From the NCBI GenBank assembly GCA_014871385.1, contig CM026427.1, positions 8,624,344 to 8,688,343 on the forward strand: 64,000 bases of DNA, read 5' to 3'. A program made the position numbers and the translations under genes. Each line of letters begins with the position of its first letter. The first letter of the stretch is position 1. Under the pieces are notes generated by a model that was not told the DNA's origin, did no database searches, and worked only from the letters and a program-made list of their open reading frames with translations. Of this stretch, positions 47,628 to 62,953 are shown one piece after another. Origin of the DNA: Ceratodon purpureus (lineage: Eukaryota; Streptophyta; Bryopsida; Pseudoditrichales; Ditrichaceae).

Positions 47628-49858
47628 AAGCCAGTGCAAGGAATTCAAGAACACATATGCACAATTAGATGTTCTCAGTCTGGTCTGATCATCAGAGAGA
47701 TGCTGGAGACGAACTCTACAGCCATCTCAACTTCAGGGTCAGTAAAGAGCACTGACGCCTCAGGCATGATGTGCGACATCCCAGAGTGGTTTAAAAGCCA
47801 GTCTCAGGAAGTGTACTTCTAACTCACGATCGATTACAGCAACCAAGGTATCAAGTTACCCAATATAAGTTTTAGATGTTCAAAGTAGGAGGTATGGATG
47901 CTGCTCTTTAGTGTAGTTGTTTTCATGTAAAGATTACCCAAAATGTTGAACGGTAGACAGGTCGGAAACTTTTTGTTAATCATTTTGGCCCTTGTAATGA
48001 TATCATGTAGCTTACCTGCAATTTATGGAGCTGGTTATACATGTCTTCTTTGAAAATTCTCAACCTTACTGCGAGGTTTCTTCTAGTTTGTTGCTGCTTC
48101 ATACTCGAGTCACTAACTTATTTGAAACCAATTGCATCAGTTTAGCTGCTTGTGTACCCCTAAGAGAGTTGTGGTAATTTAGAGAAATCCGATATCCATA
48201 CCCTTTTACCTCACCGGTTGGCACAACACGAGTACCACCCAATTATCACCCAGGTATCAATCGAAAACAGAATGCAACAACTGTAGCACCTGAACACTCG
48301 ACAAAGCGGAGATGCGACACACTGTACTGGATCCAGTCACAGTAAAAATGATACGCCTCGACATTCGTGAGTGCAATACCATTGTAAGGTAGAGATACCT
48401 TATTCCAATAACTTCAATTATTTACATTGTTTATGGACAGACATTGGGTGGTGCTAATTTTTTTCTCTTGGAATTTAGTTTCAATGGGGAATGCAATTTT
48501 TTGCAAAATTTATTTCCTTACATTGAAATTTGTATAATTTTGAAAGTGAAAACTACTTCATGAGCTAATTTTATCAATAGACTTCTTCATGTTTAGATGT
48601 ATGTGGTACTAATTTCTACTTAGGATAATACCTCAACCAACCACTAATAACCTTTGAAGAATTCCCAACACTGTAATGCCATTAGCAAGCTGATTTTTTG
48701 ACAATAAAATAGTAATTTCAGAAACAATTACTTTCAAAACCTTATTGTTGGATAATAACACAATTGATATAAAACGAATATACAAAGGTTAGGCAATTGT
48801 AAGGAATATAGATCCAAAGAAATTCAAACTTTATGGAGTTGTATTGATTTTTTATAAATTAGCAAAGCCCTAAAACAAGATTATTTTTTATGATAATAAA
48901 AACTAGGTAGTGATAAAAAATGTATGATATGAAATAACACATGGACCTATGAGGCAACTATTAAATCATGATAGGTTGTCTTCTTTAAAAGTTTGTGTTT
49001 CTGTAGAAACCAACAATAGTTGATATTTAGTAGTTATTGATGTTGCTAGCTTAGTATGTCTTTAGGGAGTCCAATACGATGTGAAGCAAGTAATGGACGG
49101 TTGTCAAGAGGAATCTACTGATTGATTTTATGTATTTGATTGCTTTAAAGTATCTTTACCTTAACAACATGAGACTTTCATTTAATCACTTGTCACTTTT
49201 CTAAAACAAAGTTTATCCTATATAAGAATTTACTTACTTCTCAAATAAATTAACAACAGATGAAAGTTTGTATACCCCTCAAAATAAGACAGTCACCCGA
49301 GACAATTTGTGTACCTTTCAGAAAAGGAGCTTCAAAGGTGACAGTTTGTATGCCTCTTAAATTTGACAGTCATTGTACTCCACAATCAAATATGATATAA
49401 ATCAATTGATGAACGATTGTCACAAAAATCTACTTGTCGCATTTCCGTACTTGATTGCTTTAAGGTATCTTTACTTCAGCAACCTCGGACCTCCATCCAA
49501 TAACCACAAAAACACCACAACGATCACCCCAACACAACAAGCATCACCAGCACATCACACCAACGTCAGCCAAATCGACCAGTACCGTATCCCGCTACAG
49601 TAAAAAGCGATACGCCTCGGCAGTCGAGACCAGAAGATACCCACCCAAACATCACCCGAGCATCTCACCAGTACCAACCAGCCATCACCGGTTCATCACA
49701 CTAGTATCACCCAGACATCACCAGTGGAGCGCATCCCGAAACCGCCCCGGACGTCGTACAAACAAGGCGATGAGATGCGGAGTCCGCTATTCCGGCAGCA
49801 GTATTGCCTCCGTGCAGGAGAGCGTGCACAGCCTCAGCCATCGCCGCTACCCGGCATC
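47628..49858. other. Intergenic region with partial duplications, then IDI promoter
   Basis: A stretch at 48.23-48.37 kb resembles 49.55-49.64 kb ('cagtaaaaatgatacgcctc' versus 'cagtaaaaagcgatacgcctc', with 'atcaccca' phrases in both areas). A second pair, around 49093-49172 and 49411-49492, shares 'ttgattgctttaa.gtatctttac'. So the IDI upstream region has undergone local duplications. No gene is seen; the last few hundred bases are likely IDI promoter and 5' UTR. Confidence 0.5.
49262..49378. repeat. Degenerate tandem repeat, three 39-bp units
   Basis: Units at 49262, 49301 and 49340 each start with a 'ga.a.tttgt' block and continue 'ta.ccct' or similar. The spacing is exactly 39 bp but the units are diverged. 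Confidence 0.55.
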
Positions 49859-52021
<2,163 letters not shown>

Positions 52022-55000
52022 ACATCTCACGAAGTCAAGGAAGTCGGCTTATGGTTGACGTTTGGTTGGCTGGCCTGCTTTGAAGCCGTGCAATGGTTTG
52101 GTGTGTCTCACGACTTTTTACGTCATCAGGGTGCAGTACCACTTTATTCCTGTGATGAATGTTCTCTATTCGGCTATTATCTCTCATAGTCTGTGAACCA
52201 AAAGTATTATTCTCAGAAATTTTTAACATCATATGCTTAGGATTCGTATTTCTAAGTTATAGGATACAGTACTCTGCTTGAGTGAGTTGCAGGCGCCTGA
52301 TTCTGTCAAGCCTATATTCAAACAACGTAGTGGCACCTTGATGCTCACCTGCATGGAGACTGGCATCTGACCCAGAGAATACTCAAAAGCGTTTTCTTCT
52401 TGGCTTAACTTCATGGCATTGCCCACCAGACTGTTGTTATTTATGTACTAATTGCGCAGCTTGGTGCAAGCTTAGTTTTGAAGTCTTTTCTTGGATGCGT
52501 CAGTTTTTGTTTCTGCATAAGTTCATTCAGACATTGTGGAGTCTCTACAATTACATGGCAATGTTACAATGGCAAAATTCTGATATCAATCCTTTCACAA
52601 TTTTTCCTTGCAGTCCTCTTCTTGTAGCACATGCTCTGTAGTTATTGAATGTGCCTTTAATGTGTAATGATGCTTTAAAATCGAGGAAGATTCAAATTCG
52701 ACTGTTCGAAAGTCATTCTTAATGTATTTTTTATTTTTTGCCATAAGCACAAAAGTGAAAGTTGCAGAGTTTTTTAGAATACTTGAATTACAGTTTGAGT
52801 TGAAATTTCAAATCTCACTGTGGAGAAAGAAAGTGCTGCAGTTGGCTCCTGAGTGTGAGGGAATGCATTGCTCCCAAGTATCGAATTAACTACGTTAGCA
52901 GAGATTGTAGCTTAGAATGATCAACGTACAAGACGGTACAACCTATGCTGGAATAATAATTTACCATTTTAGCCCCGGACAGATTTCTTCAATGTCCTGC
53001 GTGATAGCAATGGATTCTTCGTGATGTTTTCTGCTTTTTCGGATGTCGAGAGGGGTCATTTGGCATTGTCATTCCAGCTGTATTTGACAACACATCCGCA
53101 TAGAGTGATCCTACGTGGCACAGCGTCTTTTGTCAGGGATGCCAGCTGGTGTCCTCGCTGTCTTTTTACAGCAACCAATACGGCGATGATATGTGTGATA
53201 ACAATTTTGCAATTGAATGACCACTGAAGAAGTGGAGATTTTACGCAAAGTCCAGCCTATGAAAAAACCAAACTAAAATCTTCATTCATTGTTAGTCATG
53301 GTACTTACGAAGATGTTTTAGTAATTTTTATTTTTCAAGAATAATTTGGTAAAAAAGTTTCACTAAGATAATTAAAATTTCAATTCAAAAATAGTAAGAT
53401 CTTTGGGATGCTTCACTCTGTGACCCAAGGTAGAGAGGTTGTCAATTTTGTTAATAAAATATATACAAGAAGACAAGGCTCTTCGGCTGCTAAGGGTGGT
53501 CATCATCCACAAATCTTGTTATGTTCTATTAATTGATTCTTTGACAATCATTGGCACTACATCTATGCTAGTCCAAAATAAATTAAATTTCAATTTTCCT
53601 CATGAAAAAAAAAATTTATTGCTGAACTTTTTTGCACATATTCTTACACCTTCACATATTTTTCATTATTTTTTAATTTTTTTTCGACTTTCTATAGAAT
53701 TTTAAATATTCGGCTCACAGAGAAAGGCTTGAAGTGAATTATTTTACTATGTTTTTTCCAACCCAAAAGTAAGGATTTTGACTAAGTTCAGTTTGGATTT
53801 TTGACGCTCCGCCTCTCAACTTGGCCACACTATGAAGTACCATTTGAAGTCTTTTGAGAATATATCAATGGTGTGACCAAATGAAACATGTAATCAAAAT
53901 TAATTCTTAATTCTATTTTTTATGACAATAAATTTAGACTTCAAATTGAAGACCATGAGGGCTGTCGCAATAATTTTCAACCCACACCATTCATCAACCT
54001 ACAATATATGGTGATTTTAATGTACAATATAATATTAAAAACTCATTTTGTGACAAACATGTACTTGGTATTAAGATTGAAATAAATTCTGAGGGTAATG
54101 TTTTATTGGTTGATCAATTCAAACAAACTATAAGATTAATAATGCACTAAACTATGGGGCTATATGATAGGTATTTCACAATTTGTTGAGCTTATTAGTT
54201 ACACTATCTTCTGTTAGGAAATTTAAATTGCAGTTTTAATTAGATTACATCATATACAGATACCATAATATATCTAGCATGAATTGACATTTCAATATCT
54301 AAAATCTACAAATGTGAGAATAGTGCAACATCTCGAGAATTAGTATGGAGCAACCCAAATCATCTAAATAGTGTAGCTGAATTCTAGGAATTTTTGAGAA
54401 ACAAGTGGAGTTTTGTGTATGGGAGCCTTGCAGTGGATGGCACTGCAATTTGTGTTGTTTTTTTTTCAAATTGAATAAGGTAGACACACTCATACCCGAC
54501 CGGCTCCCCATAACCGATCAATAGACTTCTCCAATTTCGACAAGTTTTCAGATTTTAAATTTTGGGAGATCTAGAAGAAAGTATGAAGCATGATTGGTAG
54601 AAAGGGAATCATATGGGAATATTCAGGTAGTAGTAGAGTGATCAAGTTTTGGTGTCACGGTGGTCGGTTTTAGGTGGGCCTACATATCAGCTACATGTTT
54701 TACACAAAAAATGGCTTTAATAATTCATAGTAAATTAAATATTGAAGTAAACATGAAATTTAAAGTTGCATTCCTGCTTAAGCCTATTTCCCCTTCAAGG
54801 AAAAATCTCCCGCAACTTATACACGTCCAATATCAGTGGGAAATCTCTTAACTGGTCGGCTTTAGGTGTGTCTACCTTATCTCTCAGCTGACATGAACTT
54901 GGATGTACAGTCCTACTTCAAGAAAGAAAGAAAAATGTACAGTCCCGATATTCCTCAGCATTGACATGAACATCCTCTTACGTAGAAATCCATGTAAAAA

Positions 55001-55168
55001 TGCACTGTCCTTTCGAAACGAGTCTTTGTGGTTGTTGGATGAGCACTGGGTACCTAAAAGTTCATTCTGTTGTCAAGTTCATGAGTCCTTTTGTACTGGT
55101 TGCAGGAGAAATGGATCAGGGCAACATTTATGACACAGTTTGTATCCCAACAACACCACGTTCTGACC
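52022..55168. other. IDI 3' flank and AT-rich DNA without a gene
   Basis: No coding frame was found. At 54.66 and 54.86 kb the phrase 'gtcggttttaggtgggcctac' recurs in varied form ('gtcggctttaggtgtgtctac'), about 195 bp apart. Confidence 0.4.
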
Positions 55169-55244
55169 TGGGATCATAAGTTTTTTTTTTTTTTTTGAAG
55201 CAAGAAAGAACTTTCATTGCAGGAAATATGGGATCATAAGTTTT
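55169..55244 (-). mobile_element. Tiny retro-insertion: poly(A) tail fragment with target-site duplication
   Basis: The sequence TGGGATCATAAGTTTT occurs at 55169-55184 and again at 55229-55244. Between them lies a T run (to 55196) followed by 'gaagcaagaaagaactttc' and a few more bases. On the minus strand this reads as a short 3' end followed by a poly(A) tail, flanked by a perfect 16-bp target duplication (part of it overlapping the T run). This is the footprint of a strongly 5'-truncated LINE- or SINE-type insertion. Confidence 0.7.
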
Positions 55245-55981
55245 CATTGTCTCCTATCATCCACCATTGCCAACTGATTGCATCATAAAAACTTTATAGT
55301 ATGAGTATGGTCAAAGTTGCTGGTGTATCACACATTAAGAGAGTTAATGTAGTCAACTTGCTTTGACTTCTTTACACAAGGACCCACACTTATCTAACAT
55401 CACATTATTCTAGTCTAGAGAATTGTGTGTGTGCTTATGAGCCCACCCCATGGATTCCCATAGAACCATAGCCGGTTTGCTAAAATTAATTCAAAAAATA
55501 AAAATGTAAAAATCTTAAAAAATTCAAGATAACAAAATAAAAAAGGAAAAATTGAATTTTGTAATATTCTGTTATTTCTAAGTCATTTGTGGTCATATTT
55601 TTAATAAATTTTTGCTATGAAAGGAAAAACAAGGAATTCAATTTTTGGATGGTGGACTCGATTTCTTATATATATATATATTTGTGTGGCAGGTCGGCAA
55701 ACCTGGAATGGTGCTACAGAATGGGGGAATTACATATCAGTTTGAATTGAAATTCTAGAAAAGACACATGTTTATTACATTGAAATTGTATTTGTTTTTG
55801 CATCAAATAGCCACAAACACTAGTAGAAAAGGTGTTATGTTACATCGAAAAGGAAAATTTCAAATTTTTGATGCAATTGGTCATTGCTTGGTGTTCATTC
55901 GATAATTGAATATACATCTTTTATGTAGTCATCTAGTCGCTGATCTCATAATTATTTATTGTTGGTTCCAATGACTTTCAT
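55245..55981. other. AT-rich intergenic DNA, nothing identified
   Basis: No gene or bounded element; a short 'tatatata' run lies near 55670. Confidence 0.4.
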
Positions 55982-56221
55982 TTAAACGCTAAAATTGCAG
56001 ACCCGTTTTTGCCAATTTTCACTTCTAAAATGCTGAAAATTTCATAAAAATCCCTTTTTCTATTTTTAAAATTTTAAATGCTGAAATTTCAATCCCATAA
56101 AGATTACGATTTATCATGTTCACTAAAAAATCTTGTCAAGATATATTAAAAATCCTAACTATGGTAGCTTGCCAAAGTTCCCTGCAACCCACTTTGGGTT
56201 TTGTGGAATTTTAGGGGTTAA
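55982..56221. mobile_element. Short TTAA-bounded TIR element (family 4-like ends)
   Basis: TTAA at 55982-55985 and 56218-56221. The right end read inward is CCCCTAAAATTCCAC; the left end is ACGCTAAAATTGCAG, 11 of 15 matching. The right terminus also resembles family 4 at 8872 (CCCCTAAAAATCCAG). Length is 240 bp with no coding capacity. The left end is degenerate, so the call is tentative. Confidence 0.5.
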
Positions 56222-58335
56222 GCACCTTTAATTTTCTCCAAAAATCCAATACAACTCCATAAATTTTGATCTTTTAGGTGAACATTTGTCACATTTATCC
56301 TACCTTTGAGTATTTTTATCATACAGTTTGTGCCATCTTCTTCCATGCCATTTACCCAGCAAAGGGGCTCTGTTTTCGTCAGTTTCTGGTGCAGCTACCA
56401 AAAGGTTGATTCTTTCACCGAAATGAATGTTATGAAACACGTCAGCACATTTTGAGCTTTTGAAACCACAAATTCCGAAAGCAAGTGCAGCGACAAATGT
56501 GAACAAGTCGTGGAGCGATGCGACCCGATTGGCCACCGAACCTCATAAATCGTCGGAAGCGACGACTGCAACCCAATAACCACTCCTCGTCCCCTGGAAC
56601 CCCATTAAACTCGCCCTCCGTCCGCCCACCCACCCGACCGCCCCCTCCGTCGCCGATTAACTCTCCCCACCAACGTCATCCATCCATCCACTCCAGCATT
56701 TACCCATCCACCTTCCTCACACCCCCAAAACCGACACTTCTACAACAACTTGAAATCCACGAATATTACAGACTCGAACAGGTCATTTAACAAGTGACGC
56801 ATTTGGAATACATTCCCAAATCCACCAAGTTAACACGATCTGTAGATTACAGGCAAGTAGTAGATAGTGCCGGTTTTAGATGCTTCCACGGAGATGGGCA
56901 CGTCCCTCTTGAACTATCCGGAAGGTGAAAGAGTGGACGTATGAAGGATGGATGACTTAGGTGAGGGCGACAGAGCCGCCAGCCACCGCAAAGTCAGCCG
57001 GTCCACATCCATCCAAACCGCTCCTCATCCACCACCCATCGCCATAATAACTCTCCCCATTCGCACGTTCGCCCCTTCGTCCAAAGCGTGGGGTGGGCCC
57101 CTCTAAGTCCGCGCTGTATCCGCGGGCCCACACCGTCATTCACCACCCAACTCCACCACAGTAAATGAATTTAGAACCTTCGACATGAATTTACATCCAC
57201 TCTGACCGGAACATCAAAGTTTTACCGCGTTGAAGCGGCCTCAAAGTTGGCGAAATCGTCTCCAAACTTGGACACATCTGAGCCGCCTCCCGATCGCCAA
57301 CTCTCGCATGCCCCCGTCGCAGGAATCACGCACTCCGCAAGCAACATGCCATTGAAATGCCCTCAATGAACTCCCAATTCACCTCCCTCGAAGTCCTGGC
57401 AACCACTACTTAGTCCAAAGTTCGCTACTCTTGAAGCTCTCGAACTTTTTTGAGAGATTTTTGGAGTTTTGGGGAGTTTTTTGGAGTTTTTGGGATTCGG
57501 GAGAGTTTTGGCAGCTGTGGGTTTCGGCGTTTGGGTGGAGCCCGGCGAGGGGATATTCGCATTACAAGTGGGTTTTGGATTGGGGGCTTTGTGGGAGGAG
57601 GACACGTTTTTTGTGGGTTTGAATCGGACAGGGAAATTGTTGGGGTTTTTTAATTTTTGATGTGAAGGAGCTCGAGTGCAGGTGGCGGAGCGGTGGTGCG
57701 ATTTGGCGTGGTGTGGAGTGCAAGGGTTGACGGTTTCGCAGCTCTTTCACGCGGGTGGAGCCGGGGGGCAGGCGTGTCGCTGGTGTGGCGAAGGCTCCGT
57801 GGTTGTGTCCAGTTAGAGAATCCTGGGTTTGGGAATGCGCTTTTCGTTGAGGTGGCCTGGAGTCTACGCGCAGCGATCGATTGAATATGGCTGGATAATC
57901 TGTGCGTGTGGGGATCGTGTTTGATAAGAGACGGTGTTTCGACGATTGGGAGCGTTTTTTGGGTTTTTAGTTGGAAGGTGGACAGGCGACTGGGAGGATT
58001 TGGGCGGAGGGTGAGGAGGGCATTGAGTTGATTGAATTGCAGGATGTGTGCCTTGGAGGGATATGGAGGGATTTTGTAGGTTCGATAGTTTGTGCAGGAG
58101 TTTTGCGCTGAAGCGTGATTTCTGGTCACCGTTTAAGTACAGAAGTGAAGACTTTAGTTCGAGAGAATTCTAGCCCTGCCTCCGGGGTTGATTTTCGCGG
58201 CTGGGATGCGTGAAGATTGACTCGTGAAGAGTGAGTTGAGAGGAGCCGTGGTTTTTGTCACGGACTGGATTGGTGTGGTGCTCTTCTTCTTCGCCCAGTG
58301 TCAGTGGGAGGGAGTGTTTGGTTCGAGTGGGTAGG
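56222..58335. other. Promoter and 5' UTR region of the lipase gene
   Basis: Composition rises from AT-rich to GC-rich after 56.5 kb. Frames on both strands at 56.5-58.1 kb look like shadows in GC-rich, G- or C-skewed DNA and no exon chain was found. A long 5' UTR, perhaps with an intron, is likely. Confidence 0.45.
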
Positions 58336-61300
58336 ATGGGAATGCTGCGTCGCATGTTCTGGGATCTCGTCTGCTTCATTGAGCTTCTTGTGAGCACGTT
58401 GGTTCACGCTACTTATGCCCTCAATATATTCTTGTCGGCAGTATGGATAGATTTCATGTCAAGTTTCACGAGTAGCCCTCAAGAAAATGCTCGGATATCA
58501 CCTGTTATTGAGGCTGATGACAGTGAGACGGACAATCGGGAGAGGTCCAATTGTGTTATGGTGAGGAGTGAATCAGACGACCATAAAATTGGATATGCTG
58601 GATCGTTTATGGAAGGACATGAGAAGGCTCCAATCGTTCTTGTGCACGGCATATTCGGTTTTGGCGCGCAGGTGAGCCTATACATCTCCATTTGTGCTCT
58701 CTTTGCTCACCTTGTTTAGTTTCCGTGATTCTGTTACGATGTCCACGTATCGAGTTTGTTTGTCTAATGTGGGTTCTCCCACACTGTAGAGGAGTTTAGT
58801 TTTTCTGCACAATTGTAAGTTGTAACTGAGTTTTGGATTCCCCCGAGCAGAAACTGGGCAAGATATCATACTGGGGTGGCGCGGAGAAGCGAGATGATCG
58901 AGTCTTGGCGCCCGATCTGGGTGCTCTGACCAGCATTCACGACAGGTAGTTATTCTAGCTCTTTAGATATCACAAACTTCTTGCGTGCTTCAGACGCATC
59001 CCTGATCATAGGCACCAAAACGTGCCAAAGAAACGTGTTTAATCGGATAGCTCAGCAGGTCGTTGTGAAGTGCTCAGTCATTTCTAATGAAGGTTCCTTT
59101 CTCCGACTGTCTAGTTGATTAATCTCTTCATGCCGGGACTAATGAATTGAACAAATTAAGTAAACACCATGAACACTAACTCTGGGACATAAATAGTGGT
59201 TGCGGCGTCTAAATGGATGCCACAAGAGGGGGTGAGATGTTTGCACAACTAATGATATATTTGGTAGACCAGTCTATGCAAGACCCGTGAAGGTGGACAG
59301 AAAGCCGCATTGAATGAATCCGATGAGGATGAGAAATCCTTGAAAGACAAGAATGGATAAATGTTCATATTTTTAGAACACAGTCGTTAAAAGCACTTCA
59401 ATTTTGGATTTGGTATTTAGGGCGCGTGAGCTCTTTTACTACCTCAAAGGAGGAACTGTCGACTATGGAGTGGAGCGCAGTGAGCAGTATGGACATTCTC
59501 GATTTGGTCATACATACCACCAAGGTGAGCTGTCTTTTTATATTTATATCCTTTGGCATGCTTTTTATATCACCTCTTACTTATTTGGGTACGCTTTGTG
59601 GCAAACACTATGCCGGGTGCTTCTGCATACATGTTGACCTGATGTACTTGTGGTCGATACTTCAGGTCACTATCCAGATTGGGACAGCAAACACCCTATA
59701 CATTTTGTAGGTCATTCCACAGGCGCACAAGTCATTCGGCTCTTACAGAATATGTTAGCTGATAAGGTAAGTGACCGAATGAGCTTATCAATCAAATTGA
59801 CCATACTCTCTCCGTTAAAGATGGCACAGTCCGATGTGTGTTTTACATTGTCATGTTGGTTTGGTGTTTAACACAATGGTGAAGAATGAGGTGATGAGAT
59901 TTTTGTCCTTGAATTTAAAACGGTCCGCCAATTTACTGAATTCGGAAGTGGAATTATTAGGCGGTAAAGTTTGTACATATAGAGAAGCCAATATTCAAAC
60001 TCATTAGTCAGTCAGCCTTATTTATCAAGAAATGGCTTTAATTCTTTTAGTAGTGCCTCATTTGTAGAATTCAGGATGTGGGCTCATTTCTCATCCAAAG
60101 GATACGCGAAACATAAGTTGTACTGCTCGCAATTAGATGCATGGAATCAGGAATAAACTTTTTTGCTGCAAATTGTTTTCTCCAGACTTTTCCAGGGCAC
60201 GAGGATACATCAGCCGACTGGGTGCTTAGTTGCACTGCTCTCTCGGGTGCTCTAAATGGCACAACACGTGTATATTATGACGGTATTCGGTAGGTATCGC
60301 TAATCGTCTAGTTGGATTCTCATTTCTGTGGATTACGAAGGTTTGGCCTGATTCTTTTCTAGTAACATCTCTGGGCGCTGGAATTGATTTTTCAAAAAGA
60401 TGTATTATGCTTTTATTTTAGTGCTGAACCGGACAGGTTGTCAATTGCACAGGCCTGAAGATGGTCGGTCCATGAAGAGTGTTAGTCTACTGCAAGTTCT
60501 GCGAGTGGCTGTCCTCCTTTATGAGTGGCTGGATATTCCAATATTGAAGAGATACTATGATTTTGGATTTGATCATTACAATCTGCAATGGCACAAAGCA
60601 GGAATCAGGGGTCTAGTAGATACACTGAGAAACAGACGTGGACCTTTTGTAGACGGAAACTGGGTGGTTCCCGATTTGAGCATTCACTCCGCAGTGCAAT
60701 TGAATAAGAAACTTAGAACCTTCGACAAGACTTTCTACTTCAGGTATGCCAATAATACTGTTTTGTGATTCATACAGATTAATGGTATCTTTAAGAACAG
60801 CTTTAGCTCGTTGGAAGATGTCAATGATAGGTTATTAAGCTGTCTATTCAAATAATTATTACGTGCAACCTTACGAGCTGAATTTTTTCCATGGAATGCA
60901 CGCAGTTATGCGACGAAAGGAACAAAGAAGTGGTTTTCGCGCTGGACACTGCCGAGCAGTGTCTTGGGTACACACCCTTTGCTCTTCATTCGATCTTTGC
61001 AGATATCTCTTTGGCGCCATCCTCGAGAACTTCCTCTTCCCTATGAAGGTTACAGGTGAGTGCCAAACATTTATCTGTATCTGTAAAGAATTCATATGTT
61101 CTATTGATCTGGGACTCTAGAGGATGTAGAATTTTTATGATAGTATACAAGGATTGCACACCTTGCAATAAAATATTATCATATAGCAAAGATTTTACTA
61201 TTTGTAATTCGTAGAAAGCTTTGGATTGTGATGTAGGGATTACCTTTTGTGTGATAGTTAATTCTTTTAGATGTTTTCAAGAGAGGTTAATAGTAAGGAG

Positions 61301-61841
61301 GTGATTGATTTGTCAGTCTCAGAGTCATTTGCAAAATATTTGGATATGATATTTCCGTATTTACAAGTTCTCTCCTGTCGTACGACTGCAGAGATGAAGA
61401 CTGGCTAGATAATGACGGCGCATTGAACACTGTTTCACAACTATATCCTCGCGTACCCTATGAGCATTCAAATTGCGAGTTAGGAACTGATTTAAGCTCT
61501 TTAAAAGACGGGCAGGTTCTTCAACCTGGAATCTGGTAAGTGCATCTTTGAACTTCCTTTGCCTGCTGCTCTGCTTATAGTCCATATATTGCCTTGTGGA
61601 GTCTTTTGGCTTCTAGACTTTAGTTTGCATAACATTGTGAAGCCTGAAATACCAAGTTTGCATCATGTGAAGCCTGACCTGACCTGTCCTCTTTTGCTGC
61701 AGGTATTATACAACTCTAGTCGCGGATCACATATTCTTTGTCATCAATCGAGAAAGAGCTGGTGTTCATTTCGATGTGCTGTACGATAATATATTCCAGC
61801 GGTGTAGGAAGCAATTGAGACCTTCCTTGAAGTCTTCATGA
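58336..61841 (+). CDS. Alpha/beta-hydrolase, triacylglycerol-lipase-like
   Basis: Nine exons: 58336-58671, 58851-58945, 59421-59524, 59666-59766, 60186-60289, 60453-60743, 60906-61055, 61392-61535, 61703-61841; in-frame total 487 aa. The start at 58336 (MGMLRRMFW) opens a hydrophobic stretch at about residues 9-40, a possible membrane anchor. The oxyanion loop is HGIFGFG (104-110). The nucleophile is S196 in GHSTGAQ, the acid probably D402 in NDGALNT, and the base H451 in ADHIFF. This arrangement matches the staphylococcal-type lipase family and its plant members (Arabidopsis At1g10740-type proteins), for which the natural substrate is not settled. The exon 6 acceptor was set at 60452 because it restores the family sequence RPEDGRSMK; an earlier site at 60420 would break the frame after the exon 5 donor used here. 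Confidence 0.92.
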
Positions 61842-62623
61842 GTTACGCTTATATATTTCTCTGCAAGAACAAATGCGGTGGAAGGCTGTGAACTCAATGG
61901 AGTATTCATAAGAATGATTCTCATGTACGTGTTTTGTTTGCTTTCACATATTGTTCATTAAATTGAACCTATCCTCACGCCGAATATTACAGAGGGTTAT
62001 TTACAGTAGCATGATTTGACATTTATTTTTGATTAAATTGGTGACCTCTATTGTCACCTCGATAGGATTATGATTTTTTAATAGATGATGAAGAAACCGA
62101 TTCATGTCAAGCTTGTATTTAGCTGCAGGTTGTGAGTCTTAGATACGGAACAGTGAGTAAACTTTATCTCTAGATTAGGCAAGTGTATGTTTTTAATCTA
62201 CATTGGCTCAAGAGTGAATTCTTTGAGTGCACTCCTTTCTTGGCATGAATTGTTGTACATGTTCTGTGTAGGTCTGTGGTAGGTGAATCAGAAGTGGTTG
62301 GCATTCTGTTTTTCTTTCGATTTCATTTTTTTCTTTTTTGATGTTGGTGATAAGGAGGAGGCAATGGGCAACAATCCAGTATCTCCAGCGTACCTTGATG
62401 GTGAAAAGAGACTTCTCATCTGTAATTATTGGCTAAAGCTGTTTTTTCGGAATTATCACAATAATGTAGTTTGTGGAAATCATACCCTCATCCTATTCTA
62501 CAAATAAGCAAGCTCCGTCTGGAACAGAATCGAGAGCTGCAGGACGTTGGAAGACATGAGACCTGCCTATAAGTTATTCCCAAACAATTTCATCGAGGTT
62601 GGCTCCTATTGGACGGCCTTCAG
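61842..62623. other. Lipase 3' flank; possible upstream exons of the next ORF
   Basis: The first part is probably lipase 3' UTR. Open stretches at 62364-62411 (MGNNPVSPAYLDG) and 62511-62597 (ending in NNFIE) could be exons of the ORF at 62624, but several splice combinations are possible and none is clearly right. Confidence 0.35.
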
Positions 62624-62953
62624 CCCAGTTCAACTGCAAGTTCGCCTAATTCTGAATTTCGTACAAAGTATACACCCATGGTTTCTCCGTTCGCACTGGT
62701 TACACCACCATTTGTGTGTTTTGCCGTGTTCTTAGTGGTTTTACGCTTTGTGTCAGCATTTTCAAGCTCAGTGAGTCCTTCCTTCCATGCATAAGTAGAC
62801 TGAGCATCAGATATCTGAAAAAAGGTAGAGTTTAATTTTTGAAGAATTTTTTGAATCTGAGTATTGTCTATTCTGCAGATGAGAGGGAATGTCCCCGAAA
62901 TGGACGAGGCTTTTTATTCCAACGCTGCAATTACTGCTCACAAAATAAAATGA
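62624..62953 (+). CDS. Possible 3' end of a gene for a small membrane protein
   Basis: Two candidate exons with good splice sites: 62624-62770 (acceptor 'ccttcag', donor 'gtgagt') and 62879-62953 (acceptor 'ttctgcag'), both phase 0 and ending in TGA at 62951-62953. The joined 73-residue peptide starts with a Ser- and Pro-rich stretch, has one strong membrane segment (PPFVCFAVFLVVLRFVSAF) and a polar tail MRGNVPEMDEAFYS to the end HKIK. The true start is unknown and should lie upstream. I do not recognise a family. It may also be part of a non-coding or decayed transcript. Confidence 0.35.

Noticed and set aside
56518..58129. Pro/Arg/His-rich or Gly/Trp-rich frames before the lipase gene
   Set aside because: Composition-driven frames in skewed GC-rich DNA; no exon chain or domain.
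60400..60452. Earlier start of lipase exon 6 at the 'attttag' acceptor
   Set aside because: It does not keep phase with the exon 5 donor, and the downstream acceptor restores the family sequence.
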